A stretch of 64,000 nt of DNA from Apostichopus japonicus (GCF_037975245.1 NC_092572.1:11169769-11233768); one strand, 5' to 3'; positions 50,701 through 61,535 are shown, numbered from the stretch's first letter. Notes: a model not told the origin generated them from the sequence alone. Numbers and translations: made by a program.

Positions 50701-53700
50701 TGTTCATATACAGTAGTCTGTAACATTAACATTTCTTAGACTTACCAATACAATTCAGAAAGCAATGAACATAACTGACTTATTTAACATTTAAATAGAT
50801 CTTTCACATAGCGATCACAAGTCTTTGATAGTCTATTATGATTCACTTTTCAAATATGTAGCCGAAAGCAAACACACACGTTTCGGAATGATTAAGACAT
50901 TCTTAAACATGCATCTCTCCATGAACAAAGCTGACCTTCCTATTACCTATATCTACATTGCTTACCGTATGCAAACAGTTTAATCGATTTTCTTGCTCCA
51001 CTCTTGTTAAATTTTCCCAATGCTATGCACTCCACCAACGTTATGTTTTCTTGTATTACGAATGAAAGACTATTTTCAGAGTAGTGTGTTCCATCTTCAT
51101 TCTTGGCTTGGATACTACTACTGACTGTGGTATTCGCTGTGTTAATGGTCATTTTCAAATCCGCCTCTGGATTCGAATTCGAAGAGATGCACTTAAACGT
51201 ATGTTCTGAACCTTTTATTACATCTATAGAATTCTCTATTTCCTTATTATTTACGAGTATGTGAAGCTGAGGTGGCCCTAGGATGGAAAAGAAAAAGAAA
51301 ACTCCTTTACGGTCAGTAATTAACAACCTTAAACCTTATTGAGCTTACAATCTACTTTTCAAATTCATTTTTTATGGCACTACATTATACATATAAATAC
51401 ATATACATCAACATAACCCCATGAGATTAAAGGTTTCCTTGCACAGAGAGCGTGACATTTAACTATAGTACTGAAAAAACACCCTATACATTCCAACAGA
51501 TTATGCTACACGGTAAGTTAAATGAAGAATACAAATAATTAAGGCATTATAGAAAATTGTTTAGTTCCTTCCTATTTACTGCTGTTTTATATAATTCACT
51601 TCCATTATCATATATATGCTCTTCCACTGAAGGCAGACGTAAGTCGAACCAGTCGGCGCACCCAACCCAAGAAGTAGAAGGCCAGGATAAACCCCACAGT
51701 GCTTTCGAGTCGACAGGCAAGAATTTTTATCACAAAAGAAAGACCAAAGAAGAAGCCCACCTAAATTGCAGAAACATTGAAGTCAAAGATTACATAAATC
51801 TGCCAAAGCCATCTGAAGACTCAATATGGAAATCCTTTGATGAGCAACTATAAGAAGAACTACCAACAGAAATAGGTGAAATGCATAATGAGCAGCTGAC
51901 TAATCTGGAGACTCAGGTCTACAAGAGACTCGTAGACAGATTTGGAGTCAAACCAGCAGTCTCCAAAAAGACTGATAAAAAACAGCAATGCTCAAGACAA
52001 CAAAGAAAGCTAAGGCGCTTAAAGAAAGACACTAAACGGCAATACAAACAAGCCCTAAGAGATGGAAACAAAGTGCACTCAACAAATCTGAAAAAGGATT
52101 TCCTTAAGCTTGTACGCCTACACAACAAAGTAAGGAAACTAGAGCTGAAATCGCAGCAAAGAAAAACTGCCAGCAAAGAACAGCATCAATTTCGACAAAA
52201 TCCACACAAATATGCAAAACGTCTACTAAATGAGAAGCAGACCAGATCTCCCTCCTTCAGTAAAACAGCTGCAGAGAAATTCTTCAAAAATGTCAACAGC
52301 GATAAAAGGCGTGACTACAAATGCCACCCTCTAAAGGGCTTGAAGAGACCACCAAAGCCGACCAAGCCATTCAAAACCAAACCCCCCAGTCTGTCAGAGT
52401 TAAATAGCTACCTTCAGAAAAGAAGAAATGCCAGTGCTCCGGGCACCAATCGCATTCCCTACCTAGTGTGGAAAAAATGCCCTAGAACAACACAGCTACT
52501 ACACGAAGTAATCTGTGGTATCTGGAGAACAGCTGCAATACCTATGAGCTGGAGAACGGGAGAGACAATTCTTATATCAAAAGAAGAGAACACCAGTGAC
52601 CCTTCCTGCTTCAGACCCATCACACTGAAGAACTCAAGTGGCAACCTCGGAATGGGTATTCTCGCTCAAAGAACCATCAATTACCTGACAAACAATAACT
52701 ATATTGACCAATCCATTCAGAAGGGTTTCATGGAGAAGATATCAGGATGTGTGGAACACACAGAAGCACTAACTGAAATGCTCCAAGATGCCAAAAAGAA
52801 TGGCAAACCGATTGTGACAACATGGTTGGACCTGCAAAATGCATACGGTACTGTACCACACAATCTTGTACAGTTCGCTTTAGAGTGGTATCATGTTCCA
52901 GATCACATCAGGAAGATCATATTTAAATAAGTACTATGATGAGCTATTCATACGTGTCAAAACAACTGACTGGACAACTGACTGGATACAGTGCACGATT
53001 GGAGTCTTCCAAGGCTGCCCACTTTCCTGCATCCTGTTCCTGGCCGTTTTCAACCTGTGCCTCGACCTCCTAGACCAGTTCAACCACCTTGGATACTGCA
53101 TGAGTGGATCTGACATCACATCATCTGCCAAAGCATGTGCAGATGACCTAAACCCTCATAGCTAGGAGCCCAGAAAGCTGTCAAGAACTTGTTGATACAA
53201 TGAACATCTTCCTCAAATGGACTCGGACCATGAAAGCTAAACCAAGCAAATGCAGATCCCATGCCATGAAGAAGGTCGTCCCCAATGCAGAACAGAAGCA
53301 ACAAGGACACAAAACTCAATATGTGGCATACGACCCCGGACTAGAAATAGACGGAGAGCAGATTGCCTATATCCACAGTCAACCCATGCGGTTCCTCGGG
53401 AAGATGATTTACAATGACCTGAAAGACAATAACATCAGGGACTTGGTAAAAACAAAGCTGTCAGAGATGCTGCAGAAAACCGACACAAATCAACTAAGTG
53501 GAATTATGAAGCTGTGGATTTACAACAATGCAAGCGTACCCAAAATGACATGGGAATTCACCATCTACAACTTCCCAATTACCTACATCACAAGTCTAGA
53601 AGCTATATGCACCAAATACCTGAAGCAGTGGGCAAGAATAAGCAGATGTACCACCACCAGCGCTCTGTATAGGAGCAGGAAACACTATGGTCTGCAACTG

Positions 53701-56700
53701 AAAAAGCTCACCACTTCAGTCAAATGTATGCAAGTAACCAAGTACCATCTAAATAAGCACTCTAGAGATGGAAGTACCCAGACATTCTACAGGAAATGCA
53801 TGGAAAGTAAGAAAAGCAAAGCCAGGTGGAATGGTATGAAAGAATTAGAACAAAAAGAACGCCACCTAATCCTGAATGAGATGGCTAGGGGCCAGACCGA
53901 CAGAGCAGGTCTCGGTTACAAAAGAAACCAGAAGCTGATCAGAGACATGAGTCACCAAGAACATAGGAAATGCCTCACCGGGCTAGTGAAAGATGTAGAC
54001 GAGGAGGACATGTTGGTCTACCTTTACGGATGTGCAAAACAAGGACAGTGGTTGAAATGGGAGTCTGCCATGCAGGTCGACACCTCCTGGAAGAAACTTC
54101 TGTATATCTGGACACCAGAATTGCTGTCCTTCCACATCAATGCAATTCATGATCAACTTCCTTCTCCTGCCAATCTGAAGCTGTGGGGGAAGACCAATCT
54201 AGGACTCTGCCAACTATGTCATCTTCGTCATTGCACATTGTTCCACATCCTAAATGGTTGCAGCTACTCACTACAAAGTGGAAGGTATAACTGGCGCCAT
54301 GACCAAACACTGAGGGCAATTGCATCAGGTCTGGCACCGTACATCGTAGAGGCAAACCAGAAGAGATTCAATACATCTGAGACTGTGGATTTTACCTCTA
54401 CAATATCCTTTCGTACAGCTGATGGCACAACGTACCGAAATCCAGTCCTGCCACTTCCAAAGACAGAGCCAACCAACATCCTGAAGAAGGCCAGTGACTG
54501 GATATTCTTGATGGATGAGGAACACAAGCAAATAGTGTTCCCTCCAGAAATTACTGAGACCGCTAAGAGACCAGATATCACCATCTTCTCCAAGAAAACA
54601 AAGAACGTTATCATCGTAGAGCTTACAGTTCCTATGGAGGAGAATCTGGCAAATGCATATGCTAGAAAGAAGTGTAAATACCAAGACCTAGTGGCTGACT
54701 GCGAGAGCAGAGGTTGGTCTACATACTACTTTCCGATAGAAGTAGGAAGCAGAGGCTTTTGCAACACATCAGTCAACAAATGTCTTGCATCCTTGGGCAT
54801 CCCTAAAGGAAAGAAGAAGGCTATAACCGATACAGCAGCCAATATCACACTCAGAGCGAGCTACATCATCTGGCTATGCAGAAACTCAAAGGCATTCAGA
54901 CAGATGGAGCTACATACAACCCCAGCAATTTGCTCTGAGGGAAGTGGGATGGTCGAGCGCTCATAAAACCAGGTTTAACCCACCAATGTCTGGTCCCAAG
55001 TCCAGAGACCTCAGAGCAAACTAATCTAGACAGAGATATTCTGCATAAGGTGAATTTTTCCCTACTATGTCACCTTCACAGAGTGATGTACCAGGAGTGC
55101 TTATCTTCAAACGGATAAATAGGCTCCGAGAGCGCTGGTGTTCTACCAATGAACTATTCCGCATATGATATTCTACCGTTTTCTATATTTGGCATCTTCA
55201 CCGTTCATCTTTACCGTTAATTTTGAAGCTACTAGTTGCAACCGCTCTCAGAAATCAGTAGCAAGTTGAATACACCCACTCATCGTGTCATCAAAGTGAA
55301 AGAGAAACACTTAGTTCAAACACGTATAGGTTAAGTCAGGGATACTCCTTAAAATGTTGTAATACGATAAGAGATGAGCTGATATTCATCCTATAACAAC
55401 GGAATCAGGGAATAAAAGGGTGGTATTAACTTGTTGACGTTATTTTCCCCCAATATAAGTATGACAAAGCACCGTCATTTACATATAGGCTTAGGCTTGT
55501 AAGTTAACTTACATTTGTGCTTGCTTTTAACATTCTTAATATGGATATGATTATCAATTCATATCAAGATACAGCATTACAATATAACAACAAAATAATT
55601 CAAATTCAAATTCTTTATGGAGTGATATTTGGGAAAGTTTCTTTCAATGAGTAACAATTTGCTGTGTGTTTTTGTAAAGAAACTGTTCAAAGAAAGAGAA
55701 ACTTACAGTAAACCTGTAATTGTGTAGCTGTTGAAACTTGTAACTCATTTTGAGCTATGCACTGTAAATTCTGGTCGATGAACCTTCGTAAACTGGTGAA
55801 AGTTACATTGCTGCATTCAGTATATAAACCTTGCAATGTCTGTTCTTGAAATTGCTTTACGAAGCTTCCAGTTATTGTTTCATTACCAATATACCACAAC
55901 AATACTATTTCTTCAAGATTCATCGAATATGCAATGCAACAAGTGGCTGAAATACAATCCCCTTCAACTGTAGTGTTTTGTGAAACTGACACAGTTGGAA
56001 AGCCTACGAAATTAAAAAGAAAATTTGAATCGCTGAGATGTGGTATTATCATTAAATTTCTATACATTACTCGCAAAACATATCAAAGATGAACATCAGA
56101 GGCATGTATGAAAATAATATGTCATCCAGGCTATCAAACAGTTTTCAGTTTAGACTGTGCCTTTCGAAATTTAAGCAATAGTGTATTATTAACTCTAAGG
56201 AAGGGTCGTATAAATGATTGTTGAGTATTAATAGTTCTGATCAATATAAATGCATGCCTAGTCTCCCTATTACACAGAGTTTGATGGGGTTTAGATGGTG
56301 AAATCGAAAGCAACGGTTACCATAAAAAAATACTTCCAACACTTTAAAAATTGCATGATGATAGTGTAATAGTGTTAGGTTAAATGTTAACGGCGATATC
56401 ATGACATGACACAAAGGTCAATTCATCAGTTATAACAAGCTAACAGAAATTCTAGTTGAGACATACTACATGTTTTGGTTGATTGCACACATTCATGTAT
56501 CGATATGAACGTATTTTTATCTCTTAAATAGGATACATAAAATTATCTATATACCTTGAACCTGTAGCTTAAATGTTGTTGTTAAAATGCGTCCTTCATT
56601 CCGTACTTGCATGCAAGTATAGTTTCCAGCATCTGAAAATCCCACATTTGTAATATTCAGCGTGGCTGTTTTAGCATTCTTGGGCGGTTTGTTGTATTTA

Positions 56701-57898
56701 CTCAGATCAATGTATTTATCATTATATTTCCATAACAACGTGTGTAGTTGAGGTGCAATTCTGCATTCTAAACTAACGTCCTGGCTCACAAGGACAAGCT
56801 GAACTTGATATTTGCAAAAACATGTTCTCACTGTAATCATAAACAAAATGTATAAATCAAATCATCAGATATATATATTTAAAGTAGCTTGAAGCACTTA
56901 AGAATAACGTTATATAAATTCATTACACTTAATAGGTATTATTTTCTTTTCTTGGTTGGAGGTATTTGTAGATGCATCTGGTAACAGCAGCTTAAACGAT
57001 GTCGTTAGAGAAACTAACTGAGAATACCCTCATCTTCTTAACATATATCCACGTTTTTCAAATATATCAGGTACCAAGGATAGATCGACAACAACAATAT
57101 CCCAGTAGTAACGAATTGTAGAACACGTTGCAAGATGACGTCTGCGGTCCACTTCCTTTAGTAGGGTTACATTTTGGTCAAACGAGAATATATTGAGATG
57201 GTATTTTCAAATCACAATGGTGTGTTTTTCTTCAAGCATGCATGTTCCTCTAAATGGTGCAATTTTCAATACATTTGATGTAATATAAATATAATTAAGG
57301 GGCCCATTGTAACTTTTTGAGGGAATTACGTGTTTATATGGTTGTACGGACGGTTTTAAATGAAGTAAGAACGCCTTTGAAATGCGATTCATTGTGTTAA
57401 AGCAAATGTTACCCTGTTAACATGTTAACAAATATTAAAAGGGACACAAGCCACACACATGCAGTGCACAGCCAATATATTAAACAACGTTTACCGGGTA
57501 TGAACGGAGAAATTGAATATGACAAATTCAGTCACAGAAGATTGTCCTCGTCATAAACATTTTCCATTCAATCCTCACCGCGGTGTATAACATGTCTGTT
57601 GGATTGTGAATAATTCAATAGACTAATGCATTGGTGCTGATAATGAAGACCTACCAAGCGTCACAAATGGACAAAACTACACGACTAGGACATTAACAAT
57701 TACCATTTAAGGAAGTGTATTAGCAAGGTAGAATACAGGAAACAATGATATTCTTATGGGTCTTTCTCGTATTCTTTTTCGTTAAAACTATAACCTATTC
57801 TAACCATTAGAAAGATACCAGGAAACAGAGCTGTACTCACTGTTAAGAAACGTTAATAAGAGAATAAATTTACTCCCGTGACCGTTTCCTACAGCCAT
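36757..57898 (-). CDS. R1: eight-Ig receptor pseudokinase, VEGFR/PDGFR class
   Basis: Twenty exons on the minus strand total 3765 nt, and every phase matches, giving 1254 aa. They are 57898-57841, 56830-56555, 56003-55707, 51277-50966, 49605-49291, 48835-48518, 48187-47864, 47438-47115, 46923-46594, 45766-45652, 44206-44124, 43286-43236, 42205-42041, 41772-41662, 41530-41376, 40451-40332, 39063-38958, 38653-38587, 37874-37772, 36891-36757. Order: leader, eight Ig domains (20-851), membrane helix (about 863-884), juxtamembrane, kinase fold (about 935-1210) and tail with YMSM. From HPGLSMKK to the end of the fold it aligns without large gaps to VEGFR-type kinases, including a PPET turn and SDSWS. 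The Gly-loop, VAIK Lys, alpha-C Glu, HRD Asp, catalytic-loop Asn and DFG Gly are all replaced, so catalysis is very unlikely. The kinase insert is short. Ig1, Ig2 and the tail link it to receptors A-C. Confidence 0.85.
37772..37874 (-). CDS. R1 exon 19: end of kinase C-lobe
   Basis: This 103-nt exon enters in phase 2 and leaves in phase 0. It encodes LQECYSKDPMNRLPLRNLKE, the counterpart of the CW...P..RPTF..L segment that closes tyrosine kinase domains. The usual Trp after Cys is Tyr, and the Arg is kept. The R2 exon at 63072-63174 has the same length and phases. Confidence 0.8.
38587..38653 (-). CDS. R1 exon 18: kinase subdomain X
   Basis: This 67-nt exon runs from phase 1 to phase 2. With the previous exon it reads YGAHGIKVDID, matching the SLGASPYPGVKID turn of VEGFR-type kinases, then an acidic helix and DLPID. 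The donor is gtgagt. Confidence 0.7.
38958..39063 (-). CDS. R1 exon 17: activation-segment end and subdomain IX
   Basis: This 106-nt exon starts in phase 0 and ends in phase 1. It reads LPPET where active kinases have WMAPE, then SDSWSVAICICDVFAYG, the counterpart of SDVWSFGVLLWEIFSLG. The structural Asp and Trp of subdomain IX are kept, so the C-lobe fold is probably intact. Confidence 0.85.
39709..39764. repeat. (TA)n microsatellite
   Basis: A TA/AT tract in the R1 intron between exons 16 and 17. Confidence 0.85.
40332..40451 (-). CDS. R1 exon 16: degenerate catalytic loop and DFG
   Basis: This 120-nt exon encodes 40 residues in phase 0. HPGLSMKKILL stands where HRDLAARNILL is expected, so the catalytic Asp is Gly and the metal-binding Asn is Lys. 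KIYDFC stands for KICDFG, so the DFG Gly is Cys while its Asp stays. The exon is otherwise well aligned and has clean splice sites, so this is a maintained gene with changed catalytic residues rather than a decayed one. Confidence 0.88.
41376..41530 (-). CDS. R1 exon 15: hinge, short insert and alpha-E
   Basis: This 155-nt exon encodes NYQPVGTLDDW at the hinge/alpha-D, then only about 15 residues before VLEYANQIVAGMEMI, the alpha-E helix. VEGFR and PDGFR kinases carry a much longer insert at this point, so the insert has been lost or never expanded here. Confidence 0.8.
41662..41772 (-). CDS. R1 exon 14: alpha-C region
   Basis: This 111-nt exon is phase 1 to phase 1. MPHHRALIKTVGLCID matches the GHHLNVVNLLGAC segment of VEGFR-type kinases. 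In an ungapped alignment the alpha-C Glu falls on Tyr, with a Gln two residues on. Confidence 0.75.
42041..42205 (-). CDS. R1 exon 13: degenerate glycine loop
   Basis: This 165-nt exon follows a long T-rich tract and cttag. LKKGMLLDRWMGTIV aligns with LKLGKPLGRGAFGQV, so all three loop glycines are replaced (Asp, Trp, Thr). KSVFVTSVK aligns with the VAVK strand, so the ATP-anchoring Lys is Thr. ATP binding in the usual manner is unlikely. Confidence 0.78.
43236..43286 (-). CDS. R1 exon 12: juxtamembrane
   Basis: This short exon of 51 nt follows ttgcag. Two donors lie four bases apart (GGAG|gtatgt and GTAT|gtatga). Only the second keeps the frame into exon 13. Confidence 0.55.
44124..44206 (-). 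CDS. R1 exon 11: juxtamembrane
   Basis: This 83-nt exon runs from phase 2 to phase 1 and encodes a polar stretch beginning PDTETICTSLDD. It is open only in the frame that fits both neighbours. Confidence 0.65.
45652..45766 (-). CDS. R1 exon 10: transmembrane
   Basis: The helix runs around IIITPALILAAVLVVTFIIY and is followed by RNVRR, the usual stop-transfer charge. Tandem donors (AGAT|gtaagt and TGTAA|gtaaga) lie four bases apart. The first would lead to a stop in exon 11, so I chose the second. Confidence 0.8.
46179..46561. mobile_element. hAT-like MITE in R1 intron 9
   Basis: The ends CAGTGGCGGAGC and its imperfect inverse (CAGTGGTGCAGC) define about 383 bases with no gene. A gttttcg flank occurs on both sides (left gttttcga, right gttttcgt), consistent with an 8-base hAT-type target duplication. 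The right end lies 33 bases from the splice donor of R1 exon 9. Confidence 0.6.
46594..46923 (-). CDS. R1 exon 9: Ig domain 8
   Basis: This exon is 330 nt, phase 1-1. The landmarks are LTCLAMGG, LVWLTKS and QVTCTADS, with an extra Cys in EEQRCNSTV near the end. It is the membrane-proximal Ig domain. Confidence 0.8.
47115..47438 (-). CDS. R1 exon 8: Ig domain 7
   Basis: This exon is 324 nt, phase 1-1, starting DLPEISI. The cysteines lie in SVTCNVKG and YAECKIES. The usual Trp position reads AYILYLSI, so the core Trp is missing. It is a divergent Ig fold. Confidence 0.75.
47676..47792. repeat. (TA)n microsatellite
   Basis: A long TA/AT tract in the R1 intron between exons 7 and 8. It is prone to length change. 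Confidence 0.85.
47864..48187 (-). CDS. R1 exon 7: Ig domain 6, GC donor
   Basis: This exon is 324 nt, phase 1-1. The landmarks are LTCNASN, FDWRVAG and EVTCVALD, with an extra Cys after the Trp strand. The exon ends CATG|gcaagt, a GC-AG intron. A GT donor that fits length and phase is not visible nearby. Confidence 0.75.
48518..48835 (-). CDS. R1 exon 6: Ig domain 5
   Basis: This exon is 318 nt, phase 1-1, starting DVPDLNI. The landmarks are LTCIAAN, VDWMKHG and NVSCVSSG. There are several N-glycosylation sequons. Confidence 0.8.
49291..49605 (-). CDS. R1 exon 5: Ig domain 4
   Basis: This exon is 315 nt, phase 1-1, starting DLPRLGI. The landmarks are LTCKARF, LRWTINN and IVVCSADG. The donor is gtaagc. 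Confidence 0.8.
50966..51277 (-). CDS. R1 exon 4: Ig domain 3
   Basis: This exon is 312 nt, phase 1-1, starting PPQLHIL after a pyrimidine-rich acceptor. The cysteines are in FKCISSN and LVECIALG. The core Trp position is Met (LKMTIN). It lies on the near side of the antisense LINE. Confidence 0.78.
51622..54966 (+). pseudogene. Dead LINE ORF: reverse transcriptase plus restriction-like endonuclease
   Basis: The reading frame holds a basic N-terminal region, then reverse transcriptase with APGTNRIPY, DLQNAYG (motif A, near 52829), GVFQGCPLS (near 53001) and ADD (motif C, near 53140). Downstream lies a C-x2-C-x7-H-x4-C zinc knuckle (near 54208-54262), then RHDQTL, then RPD...VELTVP (near 54571-54634). 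The last two resemble the PD-(D/E)xK restriction-like endonuclease of R2/NeSL/R4-type LINEs. At least three lesions break it: an in-frame TAA at 51851, a frameshift near 52925 and another near 53145. It is therefore a dead copy. There is no apurinic-type endonuclease frame upstream. Confidence 0.8.
51630..55140 (+). mobile_element. LINE with restriction-like endonuclease, antisense in R1 intron 3
   Basis: This is an insertion of about 3.5 kb between the Ig2 exon (ends 55707) and the Ig3 exon (starts 51277) of R1, in the opposite orientation. The coding part is less AT-rich than its surroundings. The 3' untranslated part continues to about 55140. Ends are approximate; I could not find a clear target duplication or poly(A) tail. 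It does not interrupt an R1 exon. Confidence 0.7.
55707..56003 (-). CDS. R1 exon 3: Ig domain 2 with double Cys
   Basis: This exon is 297 nt, phase 1-1. EGDCISATCC resembles EGEPIFATCC of Ig2 in receptors A-C, and NLQCIAQ resembles their FLICRAF. Both groups start with a Gly-x-Pro step. This is one of the two domains that tie R1 to the small receptors. Confidence 0.8.
56555..56830 (-). CDS. R1 exon 2: Ig domain 1
   Basis: This exon is 276 nt, phase 1-1. LHTLLWKYND and DAGNYTCMQV match LDTLVWIHKGD and DAGNYSCIQQ in Ig1 of receptor B, and both groups end in VQG. This is the probable membrane-distal, ligand-facing domain. Confidence 0.82.
57841..57898 (-). CDS. R1 exon 1: signal peptide
   Basis: The ATG is at 57898, followed by a short polar stretch and KFILLLTFLN, then donor gtgagt in phase 1. 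This phase matches the Ig1 exon. It is the only leader exon I found in the right place and phase; an earlier untranslated exon is possible. Confidence 0.65.
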
Positions 57899-57899
57899 C

Positions 57900-60800
57900 T
57901 TTGATGATTTTGAAGCACTGGCGGCATTACCTAGTCAGATTCTCCTCCGAATGGAACAAAATAGCTAGAAATGGTTTTCCTCTTGCTTGATTATTTACAT
58001 TTCAACTTCCTAGTCACCCAAAGCTGTAGCCGTGATTAAGGGTTGTTTGTACGGACTGACAATAATTTCGAAAGTGATATGCTATAGCTTATTACATAAA
58101 TAAATCAATGGAACGCATGGATCCCTCTTATCACGTACTACTTTTGTCCTTATTTTATATTTTGAACTTTCACATTACCGTCGATACGTCATAGGTATTG
58201 CGGGCATCGAACGAATGGCATTATGAGTGGATGTGTTATTAAAATAGTTAAGGTTACAGATGTGATACGTTCCGTATTAACGCTTTATGTTATTGTCTCT
58301 TCCTTATACACGTAGTGTACTAGGGAAGAGATATAAACTGAACTCGGTAGGATTGTCTGCCCGTTGATCTTTTGACTATTCTTTCTCAGTAATAATTTTT
58401 CCTTCGTTGATTTCTTTATGGCATCACCAGTCATTAAAGTATAACATTTATGTTCAAAGTATGTGTTTCTACATAGGTGATTCAGCTCCTCTTTGTTTGT
58501 GGTCAATCGTCGTTCCGTGCACTACTACAACGCTAGATTCAGCAACTTTATCAGGATTCCTGTAACTCGTTTTAACGGCACTTAATCTTTAACACGGATA
58601 CAAAGCTATGTTTATGTCTGCATTCCTAACGTTTCCTGTCGTTTATGCCTTCGTATTTTTCTATTTCACTGTAATCTGCCCTCGTAGACATGTAGATACA
58701 TAGTGGGGCGGGCGTGTTTCCGGTGTCTCCTTTGTTTTCTCTGATTGTTAGTTCTTATTCCAGACTTGTTCGTCTTAACCTGTTTTTCTTCCTCACTGGG
58801 GACTTCTATTCCACTTAAACTTTCTTTTTATTAACATAAATCATAACAGTTATCTCTACACTGTTAGATGTTCCTTTCTTTATGATTTTTGACATATCAC
58901 ATATAACTTTATAACAGTATTGATGCTCTTGCTTTTATGAATGCGTGTTTTATGAATTCTGTTTTATGAATTTTGCGTACGAAGTTAAAATATCAACGAA
59001 ACTGAGGTCAGTCAAATTCAAGGCCTATTTACTTTAACCTTTGTTATCCATAATGGTGATCTAACATTGGATATATAGCAACCTTTTGGAATGATGACTT
59101 ATGCTAAGGTTATGTTGCTCCGATGAGAAATGTTCTCCTAATTAAAGGTCTAAATTAATAAATTAATTATTTTATGTGTAAAAATAACTCAACAACAAAG
59201 AACGCTTACCACTTGATGATATAATAGATGGCACTATCACCGTTTTCTAATTTGCCTTTTTGTCTGCTACTTTCAATCAGGTGCCTAGATGAAAACGCAA
59301 ATGAGTAGGGAAGGCACCATACAAATGCCGTTATCAAGTGTATGTACTTACAGAGCAGCACGGCTCTCACTTAACATTTGTCATGGAGCAAGAGCATTTT
59401 CTTTTTTACTAATGAAACCTTTTGTCAATCTCGATCCCAGTTATTTTTTATTAAATCGATTGCCGGTTCTCCATTCTAAAGTTGTATTATGATGACTTTA
59501 GGAAGATTTATTTTACTGATATTTTGAATTCAGCAAAAATGAAGTTATTGCTCAGCATTTCCGAGTTTCAAGATATGAAATTTTGAAATATATCGTAATC
59601 TCTAAATCATTACAAATATTAATTTCAATCCAATTTTTGTTACTGTAAATCCTATTTACTCAACAAAAACATCTTCCTTAACACGTGATATGACATCAGA
59701 ACACCCTTAACATTCAATACCTCGTGTCTCTTTACAAGTTTGAAAGAATCTTAAATATTTCTAGTAGTGTTTTAAATAGTTGTATCTGAGAAACTGATGG
59801 TCCGTGCGTAAGAATAAATAATCCGACTGTCTAAATAATCATTGCAAAAATATTGAAGTGGTATTCATATATTTAGAAATAGTTACGGCGGATAAAGATA
59901 GTCGTTGTCAGCCGGGTGTCGAGGCCCACAATCTGTTTTATACAGGATTTAAGTTGTCCCTTTACAGTTTATCCCCTACGTCCCCCCCCCCCCCTTTGTC
60001 TTCTAATGCTCTTACATCTGTCTAATTTGTGTTCACCCTGCTCATTAACCTATCTGTATTCTTTGCTTGTATTTTGTCCCTTGTAATTTTTGTTACTTGT
60101 CATTTAGACTCTGAAGAAGATCCTGCTAGGATCCAAAAGTCAGGCCAACTTACTTTTACACGTTCTCTTATACAGGTTCTTTAGTGTACGTAGCTTGCTA
60201 GCAGTTTTGTTGAAAGATATAACTGGAGTGGAATTGATACTAGAAAGTGTTATTAGGGCTTTACTCTTTGCCTCTTTCCTCACCAAAGCTGGCAGTTATT
60301 TTAGTGTATTGCTTCCACATATGTCACCACATGCAAAACAGGCGTTGGAACTGAGGTTCATTTATGTACTCCAAACGACGTCCGCCAATTGAGGGAGGGG
60401 TAAGAGGGGAAGAAGGACAGTAATGACAACACGTATGCCTAAAGTAGATGTGTGCTATTAAATTTTATATTTTGTCACGTTTTAACGTAAACTGACTGCA
60501 GTGCATTGTCATTTCGTACCAGGGCGTTATCAAAACAATCGCTCAGAAAAGGTTAACTGGTGCACCATCTCTTAACACTTCCATCACCTAGTAAAGTGTG
60601 TATGAAAACAAGTGAGTTGATAGAATAACCCGACGTTTTCTTTCGGGGCGATGTCATTTTCTCGGAAGGAAACTGAAATAACATATATGGTGAAAACTTC
60701 ATTATGTAGTATATGAAGCGTTTCACGTCAAATAAATTGAATCCCCTGTATAGATCACCCACCCCTCATACTCCATAACAGCACCATAACGCACACAGTT

Positions 60801-61180
60801 CAGTGTTTATCACTGATATATCTTTTGCCGAGATACATTTATTTCTCCCGATGTTGGGGGGGGGGGGGTATTATCATTGGTGCAACTGTGTAATCATCTC
60901 GCATCATTCTGTTATGTTGAATTTGTATATGTGATGCTTTTCTTTGCTTTTTAAACGTCCTTAAAGATGAAAGCACAGAATCGTCTACCCACTAGCATAA
61001 CAAACTGATAGTGAATGTAAGATGACCAATATCAAATGGGAGGAATAACACATATCAAGAAGATGAGCCGAATTGTCTTATAGGTAAAGATTTCATTTCT
61101 GGCAAATCACTTTCACCCCTATTGATATCTGCAACAGTTGAGTTCAATATTCTTGAAAACTTCTCACATCAACAGTTATT
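57900..61180. other. Spacer between R1 and R2
   Basis: This spacer should hold the R1 promoter just above 57898 and the R2 3' flank near 61180. Apart from the retroelement trace near 60.0-60.15 kb, and C and G homopolymers near 59.98 and 60.86 kb, I see nothing I can support. Confidence 0.4.
60107..60148 (+). ncRNA. Degenerate hammerhead-like motif of a retroelement
   Basis: CTGAAGA is followed by a stem-loop (gatcc, tgcta, ggatc) and then CAAAAGTC. Hammerhead ribozymes have CUGANGA, stem II and GAAA. Here the G before AAA is C, so self-cleavage is unlikely. Similar sequences are known at the ends of Penelope-like elements and retrozymes. Flanking DNA from about 59980 may be part of the same relic. 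Confidence 0.35.
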
Positions 61181-61535
61181 GTTATAGCACTTAAACAGTT
61201 AGTGGAAAACAAGCCGTATGACTAGGAACTGTACAATGGTTTACGAGACAATATAAATTTGAAGACTATCTATTACTGACTAGAAAGTGCTTAAAATGAC
61301 TCGTGAAACTGTTTATATCAATTCTGTGATAATGGCCGCCTTACAAAACCAAGTAATTACTTTTTCGAATAGTTGATGATTGAAAATGTTGTATTGTTCG
61401 TAGTCTGGGGTACACACAATGCTACAAAAGTAAAACTTGCATGTTTCCAGAAAATTAATAACAATAATAAGGGAACTTAATGCGTTCATTAATCGTCTGA
61501 CCATTTTCACAAATTTTGCTATGAGTAGTTGGTAT

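Noticed and set aside
46547-57898. Reading R1 as PTK7 because of many Ig domains plus a pseudokinase
   Set aside because: The kinase segments align best, as I recall the families, with VEGFR-type landmarks (RKGDARLP, ASPYPGVKID). PTK7 also keeps HKDLAARN.
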